DNA of 64,000 bases from Cellvibrio polysaccharolyticus (GTDB lineage Bacteria > Pseudomonadota > Gammaproteobacteria > Pseudomonadales > Cellvibrionaceae), in contig NZ_PRDL01000001.1 in NCBI RefSeq assembly GCF_015182315.1, positions 806,001 to 870,000 of the forward strand. Reading direction: 5' to 3'. The position numbers were made by a program, and so were the translations under genes. This document shows, in pieces, positions 56,929-64,000 of the stretch. The notes below the pieces were generated by a model. That model saw nothing but the letters and a program-made list of their open reading frames with translations, did no database searches and was not told where the DNA came from. The stretch's first letter is position 1; each line of letters starts with the position of its first letter.

Positions 56929-57258
56929 TAGCTGCGGCAAACCTGTCATGCGTGATTGATTGGGTGGCTGCAAGTGTTTGACGTTAATCGGGCACTTGCA
57001 GTCTGAAAATTTCGTTGTTATTTTTCATCTCAAAAATTGCAGGCTCTATATTTTGAGCCTGCAATTCCTCAGTTCTCTCTCTTACCGTCGCCACTCAGGT
57101 TGTACCTTCTATCGACTTTCTCTGATATCAGAAAAATCCTGTCATATTTAATCTGCTGCGATCTTGTGATAGCGTTGCAAAAATGTTTCTGCCATACCTG
57201 GTGGAAATGATGCGCCCATGTCTTTATCCAATAATCTAAAAATCGGAGCATGCGTAGT
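56929..57258 (+). terminator. Two hairpins after the 5'-nucleotidase gene
   Basis: Hairpin CTGCAAGTG / CACTTGCAG at 56968-57001 and a stronger ATTGCAGGCTC / GAGCCTGCAAT at 57036-57065. The second has an A-run on its left, so it is a good terminator on the minus strand and a weaker one on the plus. The remaining ~190 bp is the promoter region of the GH28 gene, with no specific site recognised. Confidence 0.5.
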
Positions 57259-58602
57259 ATGTCGATGGCACCCTTTACCCGGCGGGGTTTCACTTTTTCT
57301 GTTCTTTCGGTTCCCTTTTGGAGTTTGTCTGCAAAAGCTATGAAACCTCATCAGGCGGTTATCTCCGACTTTGGTGCCAAAGCTGACGGCAGCACGGTTA
57401 ATACAAAAGCCATTCAATCCGTCATTGATGATTGCGCCGCGAAAGGTGGCGGAACCGTGGTTGTTCCGTCTGGTGTGTTTGTCAGTGGCGCCTTGTTCCT
57501 GAAACCTGGTGTAAACCTTCATCTTGAAAAAAATGCCGTTCTTAAATGTTCTACAGATATGGCAAATTTCCCCCGTCAGCGGACCCGTATCGAAGGCCAA
57601 TATAATGAAAGTTTTAATCCGGCACTGATCAATGCGGATGGCTGCGATGGTTTGAAAATCACCGGCGAAGGCACGCTCGACGGTGCAGGGAGACCCATAT
57701 GGGATTTATTCTGGAAGCTGCGTGGCGAAGCGTCAGATCCGGCAAGTTTTCCCAATCTCAGCGTTGATCGCGCTCGCCTCGCGCTCATCGAAAATTCAAA
57801 AGACGTAACCGTTGAAGGCGTTACTTTCAAGGATTCCCAGTTCTGGAATCTTCATTTATACAAATGCCAACATGTGCTGGTGCGTAATGCCCGCTTTGAA
57901 GTGCCGGATGATTACGAACAGGCACCGAGTAGTGATGGTATCGATCTGGATAGCTGCCAGAATGTTTTGGTAGACGGTTGCTATTTTTCAGTCACGGATG
58001 ATTGCATAGCCGCAAAAGGTTCAAAAGGTCCGCTCGCAATGCAAGACAAAAACAGCCCGCCTGTTGAGCACATCTGCGTGCGCAACTGCCACTTCAGGCG
58101 CGGCCACCAGGCGTTTTCCTGCGGCAGCGAAGCAACCATCATCCGCGATGTCATTATTGAAGATTGCAAACTAACCGGGGCGTTGAATTTATTAATGCTC
58201 AAACTGCGCCCGGACACACCGCAACGCTACGAAGATATTCATCTGCGCAATATCACGCTCGATAACGCCGGCGGCCGGATCATGTTGATAGAACCTTGGG
58301 CGCAATACAAAAACCTGCAGGGCGAAGCCCCGCCGCAATCAACCGTCCGCAATATTACCTTCAGTGATATTAAAGGTCGCTTTGGCTCGTTTGGAATTGT
58401 TCGACCGAATCCAGGGCAAACCGATATCAGTGATATCACCGTAAGCCGAATTGATGTGCAACTGGAAAAAGAACCCGAGCTAATGGTTTCCGGCGCAACC
58501 AACATCCGCTTCGAGCAAGTGGTGGTAAATGGTAAAACCGTAACCGAACCGACCACCGGATCAGTGCCACTTCCGGAGGGTGGTTTTCGGGTATCGGGTT
58601 GA
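57259..58602 (+). CDS. GH28-family pectin-degrading hydrolase (polygalacturonase-like)
   Basis: 447 residues from the ATG at 57259, with GGAG 10 bases upstream (an ATG at 57250 is too near it). The N-terminus TRRGFTFSVLSVPF is twin-arginine-like. The right-handed beta helix shows GH28 landmarks: ISDFGAKADG, GTLDGAGRPIWDL, SDGIDLDSC, TDDCIAAKGS and GHQAFSCGSE. The two catalytic Asp of DDC and Asp of DGID are present, but NTDG is SSDG, GHG is GHQ, and the RIK motif reads KLR. So the fold is clear, and the exact pectic substrate (galacturonan, rhamnogalacturonan or xylogalacturonan) is open. Solitary gene. Confidence 0.88.
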   Translation: MSMAPFTRRGFTFSVLSVPFWSLSAKAMKPHQAVISDFGAKADGSTVNTKAIQSVIDDCAAKGGGTVVVPSGVFVSGALFLKPGVNLHLEKNAVLKCSTDMANFPRQRTRIEGQYNESFNPALINADGCDGLKITGEGTLDGAGRPIWDLFWKLRGEASDPASFPNLSVDRARLALIENSKDVTVEGVTFKDSQFWNLHLYKCQHVLVRNARFEVPDDYEQAPSSDGIDLDSCQNVLVDGCYFSVTDDCIAAKGSKGPLAMQDKNSPPVEHICVRNCHFRRGHQAFSCGSEATIIRDVIIEDCKLTGALNLLMLKLRPDTPQRYEDIHLRNITLDNAGGRIMLIEPWAQYKNLQGEAPPQSTVRNITFSDIKGRFGSFGIVRPNPGQTDISDITVSRIDVQLEKEPELMVSGATNIRFEQVVVNGKTVTEPTTGSVPLPEGGFRVSG

Positions 58603-59016
58603 GACGATAAGGCTGAATTAATATTGGTTCAGTTCTGAGCGGGTGAGTGCAGCAACTGAGTACCCGCAGGCTGCTAGTTTTTTATCCTCGAGCATTACCC
58701 ACATCTTCCTGTTGTATAGCTTTTCTCTTAAAATTAAGCGTCTGCATTTAAGAAAATGGCTGGAAAAATTTCTATCCACCTATGGAGAGATGCATTCATT
58801 TAAAAACTATTTATTTACAGCCAATACAAGTCAGATAAATTTTTCACTTTAAAAAGTTAGTTTATGGCTTGTTTCCATTGTAGAAAATTGTTAGGGTAGC
58901 TCGAAATAGAGTTCAAAGAGTGCCAAAGCTGGTGCTCATTGGAAAATAATAATAGCCAGTGTTAACTGGCGACATAGCGTCTTCGCTAATGACTATCAAG
59001 GAACTGATGGCCCCCA
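58603..59016 (+). other. AT-rich region upstream of the peptide-export operon
   Basis: About 410 bp without a convincing gene; base composition becomes more AT-rich from here on than in the housekeeping block. It must hold the promoter for the export operon. No terminator with a clear T-run is seen after the GH28 gene. Confidence 0.4.
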
Positions 59017-60297
59017 ATGAACAGTGAATGTTCTTCCTTCAAAAAAGCATCGCTTTTTCGAGAGCAAGTAATTGAACAGAAAGCAGACCGTTTGCACGGT
59101 GATGTTCTGCTCTTGCCACATTTGCGTCATTCGGTATTAATTTTTTCTTTGCTGGTTTGGTTATTGGCTGTGGCTATCTGGCTGGCTACCAGCACTTATG
59201 CGCGTAAAGAAACCGTGGTGGGCTGGCTTGAACCACCGACAGGGGTGGTGCGGTTGTATCCCGAAAGCTCTGGTCAGGTCAAGAAAGTTTTGGTTAAAGA
59301 AGGCGACCGAGTGCAGGTAGGCCAGCCGCTAATGATTATCAATGGTGACAGAACCTTAGCTGACGGCGGCAATCTTGAAGGTCGTCTGTTGGAAGAGTTT
59401 GAAAGCCAGCGCCGATTACTTAAAGAACAAATAACTCGTGCAGGGCAGACGCATCAGCACCGGGAGGGGAGTCTGGTGCGGCAGGTCGAATCCCTTCAGC
59501 ACAATTTGGCGCTTATGGACGAGCAAATGGCTACATTGGATGCTCGCCACACTCTCATAAAAAATCAGCTCGAACGATATCGTCCGCTCGTTGAAGAGGG
59601 CCATATCTCACACAGAGAATATGACAGCTTTCTCTCGCAAGAGCTGTCTGTGCGAAGTGAAAGGCAGGCATTGCTGCGGGAAATCGGGAATCAACGCGAT
59701 TTGCTATCGCAACGGCTTACCGATCTGCAGCTGCTCCCGCAGGATGCCGCTAATAGTCTTGACCAGCTGCAATCGCGCCTGAGCGAACTTGCTCAACAAA
59801 TTGCCCAATTGAATGGCGAGCGTGCTCATGTGATCACAGCTACTCGCGCTGGCATCATTAACAATCTTCAGGCTCGAGAGGGGCAGTTTGTCTCATCGGT
59901 AAATCCGGTACCTTTGTTGACGTTGGCGGATAGTGCCAGTCCTTTGGTCGCTCATTTGCTGGTTCCAGTAAGGGCGGCAGGATTTATTGCACCGGGGCAG
60001 CGCCTGGATATTCGCTATGATGCTTTTTCGTATCAAAAATTTGGGCTATACCAAGGTGAAATTGCGCAGGTAGCTAAAACGCCACTCCTTCCTGGCGAAT
60101 TGCTAAATGCCTCTTTTACCTTACAAGAACCTGTATATCTTGTTGAAGCCCGCTTGTATGAACAGGGGGTGCATGCCTACGGTCAAGAGATATCCCTAAA
60201 GTCTGGTATGACGCTAACCGCTGATGTTGAACTTTCCGAGCGTCGACTATGGCAGTGGTTGCTGGAGCCCATTTACAGTTTGAGAGGGCGTCTGTAG
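59017..60297 (+). CDS. HlyD-family periplasmic adaptor of a peptide exporter
   Basis: 426 residues. Membrane-fusion protein linking the inner-membrane ABC exporter to an outer-membrane TolC channel. One N-terminal membrane helix (about 39-59, VLIFSLLVWLLAVAIWLA), a lipoyl-like half (SSGQVKKVLVKEGDRVQVGQPL), a long coiled hairpin (about 120-265) and the second lipoyl/barrel half (ATRAGIINNLQAREGQFV). It is closest in plan to CvaA/RaxA of colicin V-type systems. Its TAG stop overlaps the GTG start of the exporter, so both are coupled. No TolC gene is in the window. Confidence 0.93.
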   Translation: MNSECSSFKKASLFREQVIEQKADRLHGDVLLLPHLRHSVLIFSLLVWLLAVAIWLATSTYARKETVVGWLEPPTGVVRLYPESSGQVKKVLVKEGDRVQVGQPLMIINGDRTLADGGNLEGRLLEEFESQRRLLKEQITRAGQTHQHREGSLVRQVESLQHNLALMDEQMATLDARHTLIKNQLERYRPLVEEGHISHREYDSFLSQELSVRSERQALLREIGNQRDLLSQRLTDLQLLPQDAANSLDQLQSRLSELAQQIAQLNGERAHVITATRAGIINNLQAREGQFVSSVNPVPLLTLADSASPLVAHLLVPVRAAGFIAPGQRLDIRYDAFSYQKFGLYQGEIAQVAKTPLLPGELLNASFTLQEPVYLVEARLYEQGVHAYGQEISLKSGMTLTADVELSERRLWQWLLEPIYSLRGRL

Positions 60298-62408
60298 TGG
60301 ATACGACCGAAAACTTAAGACAAAAAAGCACACGGCCGGATCAGCTCCTTAATTTCAGCGTGGCCCGCCGCCTGCCCGTGATTCATCAAACTGAGTCTGC
60401 CGAATGCGGATTAGTTTGTTTGGCCATGATTGCCAGTTTCCATGGTTATGAAACAGACCTTGCACACCTAAGGCAACGGATTCAGATATCCAGTCATGGC
60501 ACGAATCTTAAAAATCTTATAGACATGGCCGCTCGGCTGCACTTGGCTGGACGAGCCCTAAAGCTGGATTCAGATTCTCTGGGTGGGCTTCAGTTGCCCT
60601 GTATTTTGCATTGGGATCTGAACCATTTTGTTGTCCTGAAAACGGTAAAGCACCGCAAGGCGGTTATTCACGATCCAGCCACTGGTGAGCGAACGTTAAC
60701 AAAAGAAGAGTTCGATAAACATTTTACCGGCATCGCTCTGGAGCTAACACCTACAAGCAAATTCGAGATAGCAGACACTAGAAAACGCTTGGGCTTACAA
60801 CATTTCTGGTCACGGATTAGCGGTTTAAAGCGTAGTCTTTTGCAAATACTTGCGCTGTCGCTGCTGCTGCAAGTATTTGTCGTGATCAGTCCTTATTACA
60901 TACAAACAGTGGTAGATGACGTTGTTCTTAGAAATGATCAGAACCTGCTGCTAGTGTTGGCGTTAGGCTTTGGCCTTTTATTGTTAATAGAGACTGGTAC
61001 TCATGTGCTCCGTCAATGGGTAATGCTTTATTTGTCCAGCCGCTTGAATATGCAGATGGCAGCTAACCTGTTTCGTCATCTGATTCGTCTCCCTATGAGC
61101 TACTTTTCCTCTCGTCATATGGGGGATATCGTATCGCGTTTTGGCTCCCTGCAGAGTGTGCGAGAGTTGCTTACCACCAGTCTGGTAGCGGCTATAGTAG
61201 ATGGCATTATGGCTATCATAACCCTGACGGTAATGTTCTTTTACAGCATCAAGCTCACCTTCCTGGTTCTTTTTGTAGTGTTACTCTATGCCACTTTACG
61301 CTTAGCTCTCTATCGGCCCTTACGACTCCTGACTGAAGAGCAGATTGTTGCCCAAGCCAGACACGACTCTCATTTCATGGAGTCTGTGCGAGCGATTCAA
61401 ACCATCAAGCTCTTTCAGCGTGAAAATGACCGACAAGGTCAATGGCAGAATCGTCTTGCCGACACGATTAACCAGAGTATACGCATAGCCCGCTGGAATA
61501 TCGGTTACGAAACTATCAATAGATTGTTGTTTGGTTTTGAAAACTTGCTGGTAATTTACTTTGCAGCGACTGCCGTTATGGGGAATATTTTTTCGATAGG
61601 TATGCTCTACGCTTTTCTCAGTTACAAAAGCCGCTTTGTAGGATCCATGGATACTCTGATTGCAACATGGATTGAGCTGAAAATGCTTGGTCTGCATATG
61701 GACCGTTTATCCGACGTGGTCTTTACCGAGATAGAAGAGCAGGATGATCTGTTACCAGCACAATTGCCCCTGCCTCCTTTGCAGGGAAAAATTGAAGTTC
61801 GCAATCTTGGTTTCCAATATGGCGAAACCGAGGGGCCAGTCTTTCAAAACCTTAACTTCACCATAGAGCCGGGTGAAACTGTAGCTATAACTGGATCCAG
61901 TGGTTGTGGAAAAACCACTCTTATCAAGTGCTTGATGGGGTTGCTACAACCTACAGAGGGCGAAATCCTTATTGATGATCGCCCCATCAAACAAGTACCC
62001 GAATATCGCCGACAAATTGCCGGTGTAATGCAAGATGACCAATTACTTGCAGGTAGCATCGCTGACAATATCGCCTGTTTTGAGTCGCAGATCGATTTCG
62101 AGCGCCTTGCCCTATGTGCTCAAATGGCCTGTATTCACGATGAAATTATTAAAATGCCCATGCAGTACAACACCTTGGTTGGTGACATGGGCAATAGCCT
62201 CAGTGGAGGGCAAAAGCAAAGAATTGTGTTGGCGCGCGCGCTCTATCGTGCTCCACGTATTCTGTTCATGGATGAAGCCACCAGTCACCTGGATGTGGAA
62301 AACGAGTCTATGGTGAATAGCCATATTAAGCGGCTTACAACAACTCAGGTTTTGGTGGCACATAGGCCGGAAACGGTCAGGTCTGCAGAGAGGCAGATCG
62401 TGCTTTAA
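60297..62408 (+). CDS. Peptidase-containing ABC exporter (C39, double-glycine cleaving)
   Basis: 703 residues from a GTG at 60297 that overlaps the adaptor stop and has AGAGGG 8 bases upstream. The N-terminal C39 peptidase (about 22-150) has catalytic Cys37 in ESAECGLVCLAM, His110 in LNHFVVLK and Asp126 in IHDPATG, so it is active-type. The membrane domain (about 165-460) and the ATPase follow: Walker A GSSGCGKTT, signature LSGGQKQRI, Walker B ILFMDEATSHLD. Such transporters cut the leader after Gly-Gly and export the peptide. The substrate gene lies 50 bp downstream. Confidence 0.96.
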   Translation: MDTTENLRQKSTRPDQLLNFSVARRLPVIHQTESAECGLVCLAMIASFHGYETDLAHLRQRIQISSHGTNLKNLIDMAARLHLAGRALKLDSDSLGGLQLPCILHWDLNHFVVLKTVKHRKAVIHDPATGERTLTKEEFDKHFTGIALELTPTSKFEIADTRKRLGLQHFWSRISGLKRSLLQILALSLLLQVFVVISPYYIQTVVDDVVLRNDQNLLLVLALGFGLLLLIETGTHVLRQWVMLYLSSRLNMQMAANLFRHLIRLPMSYFSSRHMGDIVSRFGSLQSVRELLTTSLVAAIVDGIMAIITLTVMFFYSIKLTFLVLFVVLLYATLRLALYRPLRLLTEEQIVAQARHDSHFMESVRAIQTIKLFQRENDRQGQWQNRLADTINQSIRIARWNIGYETINRLLFGFENLLVIYFAATAVMGNIFSIGMLYAFLSYKSRFVGSMDTLIATWIELKMLGLHMDRLSDVVFTEIEEQDDLLPAQLPLPPLQGKIEVRNLGFQYGETEGPVFQNLNFTIEPGETVAITGSSGCGKTTLIKCLMGLLQPTEGEILIDDRPIKQVPEYRRQIAGVMQDDQLLAGSIADNIACFESQIDFERLALCAQMACIHDEIIKMPMQYNTLVGDMGNSLSGGQKQRIVLARALYRAPRILFMDEATSHLDVENESMVNSHIKRLTTTQVLVAHRPETVRSAERQIVL

Positions 62409-62458
62409 CCTGGAAAGTCCGTTTTATTGGACGTTCAATTTAATAATGGAGCTATTTT

Positions 62459-62725
62459 ATGAATACTTTTGGTTTGGATAAAAATTACACTCAATTCAAC
62501 TTTGAGGAAATTTCTGTTGATGAGCTGCAAATTATATCTGGAGGATCTGGGTCGGGAACTGACGGAGCTTATTGGGCAATGCTTGGTATGTCCGCTGTGT
62601 TTGTTGTTGGGGCTGCCACTGTTGCTGCAGGCCCTGTAGCGTGGGCAATGGTTGGTGCCTCTTATCTACTTTCAGGAGGAGCGACATATCACGCATTAGG
62701 CTGGAATGGTCCAATATTTGGTTGA
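62459..62725 (+). CDS. Double-glycine-leader bacteriocin-like peptide precursor
   Basis: 88 residues. The leader (1-29) has the classical pattern, acidic ISVDELQIISGG with hydrophobic residues at the right places and Gly28-Gly29 at the cleavage site. The predicted mature peptide is 59 residues from SGSGTDGAYW, with no Cys, rich in Gly and Ala and strongly hydrophobic (AMLGMSAVFVVGAATVAAG), ending in GWNGPIFG. This fits an unmodified pore-forming class II bacteriocin or microcin. GGAG is 7 bases before the ATG. A terminator follows. No relative is recognised. Confidence 0.8.
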   Translation: MNTFGLDKNYTQFNFEEISVDELQIISGGSGSGTDGAYWAMLGMSAVFVVGAATVAAGPVAWAMVGASYLLSGGATYHALGWNGPIFG

Positions 62726-62756
62726 TTTTTCTAGCTGATAATTAAAAATAAAAGTT

Positions 62757-62797
62757 GTAAAAGAGTTGGTGAGATCTGCTAACTCTTTTACTATTTT
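62757..62797 (+). terminator. Terminator of the peptide-export operon
   Basis: Stem GTAAAAGAGTT / AACTCTTTTAC followed by TATTTTT, 31 bp after the peptide gene. Confidence 0.8.
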
Positions 62798-62855
62798 TGA
62801 TTGGTTTTTAGGTTTCACAATTTATATTTGAAGATCCAAAAAAACAGGTGTTGAT

Positions 62856-63059
62856 ATGATGAATTCCAAAATAAAATCGTTTGCTGTTGCACTAGGGCTG
62901 TCTGCTTGGGCTGTTGCTGCTTTAGTGTTAACTGAAATGGTAGGAAAATTTGAGTCTGTATGGATATTTTTTGCAGTTTTCTTGGTTTCAATACTTTCAA
63001 TGATCTATTCAGATTATATTGAATCAAAGAAGTCTACTCAAAGCCTGAAAATAAAATAA
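62856..63059 (+). CDS. Small two-helix membrane protein, candidate immunity protein
   Basis: 67 residues with two hydrophobic helices (about 8-27, FAVALGLSAWAVAALVL; about 34-51, VWIFFAVFLVSILSMIY) and a basic tail (ESKKSTQSLKIK). It follows the terminator of the peptide gene, so it would have its own promoter. Size, topology and position next to a bacteriocin-like gene are those of immunity proteins. No family is recognised, and a second role is possible. AGGTG lies 5 bases before the ATG. Confidence 0.55.
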   Translation: MMNSKIKSFAVALGLSAWAVAALVLTEMVGKFESVWIFFAVFLVSILSMIYSDYIESKKSTQSLKIK

Positions 63060-63177
63060 TAGTGTTATTTTATACGCTATTTTTACTCTTTTATTTTATC
63101 ATTAAAATTAAATAGAGATGTTAATTTTTTTGGTGATATTAAGTTTATTGTTACTTCAAGGTGTCTCAATTTTTAAT

Positions 63178-64000
63178 ATGGATTATTTATTTTATTCGCT
63201 AGGGACAATGGGTGATGCACTTCCATTTATCAAATTAGCAGCCTCAATTAATGAGGGCGGAGCTAAGGCAGCTTTTATTGGTAATGAAAAATTTGATCAT
63301 CTGGCAAGCTCAATGGGAGTTAAATTATTTTCTGTTTCATCCTTGGCTGCTTATCAGAATAGCTATAATAATCCCTTAACATGGTCTCGTCATCATGCAC
63401 AAAACCATTATAACGATTTCCATTTTCCAGCAATAAAGCGAACGTTCAAAACCATTGAAAGTATTATCCGAAAAGGCCACAAGCCAATTATTATTTATCA
63501 GGATGCATTATCGGGTGCGAGAATGGCCGCAGAGGAGTTTGGCCTGAAGTCATGCCAAGTAGTTCTAGCGCCTCAAGGAATTGGTTCCATATTAAGTCCG
63601 CCTTATCCCATGCGAAGGCAGGTTGAAGAGCGCCTGTGGGGGGAAATATTTCCTCAAATAAGAGGAAAGGCAAAGAAAGATACTTTCGATAGACTGGTTA
63701 GGCCTTTGATAAATCCGGCTAGGAAAGAGTTGGGGCTTGCACAGTGGTCCTTGTCGGATTTGCCTGATATGGAAACCAGTCCCTCTATATTGGCATTGTT
63801 TCCTGCGTGGCTTAAGCCTAACCCGGGGGACTGGCCCAAACAACTGGTCAATACTGGCTTTATTTTGGGTGAAACTCAGGATAGTGAAAGCAACGCGAGG
63901 TTGGATGAATTTATTAACCAGTATGGCGCACCTCTTGTATTTACATTTGGTACAGGAATTCCAGTTACCAACTTACTAATCGATAAAATTAGAAATCTCT
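63178..64000 (+). CDS. Glycosyltransferase, GT1/UGT-like, 3' end outside window
   Basis: At least 274 residues. The N-terminal Rossmann pattern DYLFYSLGTMGDALPFIKLA, then GAKAAFIGNEKFDHLA, IIYQDALSGARMAAEEFGL and PLVFTFGTGI, resembles the GT1 family that glycosylates lipids or small molecules with an NDP-sugar. The ATG at 63178 fits the family start; an in-frame ATG at 63118 adds a Leu-rich stretch of doubtful coding character. No better ribosome site was found. It sits beside the peptide locus, but a link is not shown. Confidence 0.75.
   Translation, partial: MDYLFYSLGTMGDALPFIKLAASINEGGAKAAFIGNEKFDHLASSMGVKLFSVSSLAAYQNSYNNPLTWSRHHAQNHYNDFHFPAIKRTFKTIESIIRKGHKPIIIYQDALSGARMAAEEFGLKSCQVVLAPQGIGSILSPPYPMRRQVEERLWGEIFPQIRGKAKKDTFDRLVRPLINPARKELGLAQWSLSDLPDMETSPSILALFPAWLKPNPGDWPKQLVNTGFILGETQDSESNARLDEFINQYGAPLVFTFGTGIPVTNLLIDKIRNL

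Noticed and set aside
1..64000. CRISPR arrays and tRNA or rRNA genes
   Set aside because: No regularly spaced repeats and no tRNA- or rRNA-like sequence were seen on either strand.

Overview
The window looks like chromosome of a carbohydrate-degrading gammaproteobacterium, most likely of the Cellvibrionaceae (Cellvibrio-like). This rests on the conserved block orn/rsgA – queG – nnr – tsaE – amiC – mutL – miaA – hfq – hflX – hflK – hflC – hisZ – purA, which has the order known from Pseudomonas and relatives, together with a large TonB-dependent receptor, a GH28 pectinase and sugar-oxidation genes. The genus is an inference from gene content, not from a search.

Layout. 1–5.5 kb (minus strand): a lipoprotein cut by the window edge, a small outer-membrane barrel, a phage lambda P-like helicase-loader protein, a protein with three DnaT domains, and a fatty-acid cis/trans isomerase. 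5.6–8.6 kb: a translationally coupled HD-GYP response regulator and GAF histidine kinase. 8.8–11.5 kb: rhodanese rhdA, rsgA and orn. 11.6–18.6 kb: a sugar block made of a secreted TIM-barrel isomerase-like protein, a GMC oxidoreductase, its Tat-type subunit 3, a small porin-like barrel, and gnd. 18.7–33.2 kb: housekeeping genes from queG to purA. 33.6–38.7 kb: a TonB-dependent receptor and a chemoreceptor. 39.2–47.4 kb: an exosortase H locus whose giant repeat-protein substrate is split by an IS110-family (IS1111-type) element. Removing 1340 bp restores a single 1879-codon reading frame. 47.7–56.9 kb: a phosphate island (pstSCAB-phoU, a porin and a 5'-nucleotidase) with Pho-box-like sites. 57.2–58.6 kb: a GH28 enzyme. 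59.0–64.0 kb: a peptide-export locus with a HlyD adaptor, a C39-peptidase ABC exporter, a double-glycine peptide precursor, a small membrane protein, and a glycosyltransferase cut by the window edge.

How the parts work together. The phosphate genes form a starvation response: outer-membrane entry, extracellular nucleotide breakdown, and Pst uptake with PhoU feedback. The GMC oxidoreductase has no export signal, but its partner has a twin-arginine one, so the pair probably crosses the membrane together, and the TIM-barrel protein may act on the oxidised sugar in the periplasm. The exosortase H pair sits directly downstream of its presumed only local substrate, which is now broken. The 59–64 kb locus resembles colicin V-type secretion of an unmodified class II bacteriocin. 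The best candidates for undescribed biology are this peptide locus, the broken exosortase H locus, and the triple-DnaT/lambda-P pair.
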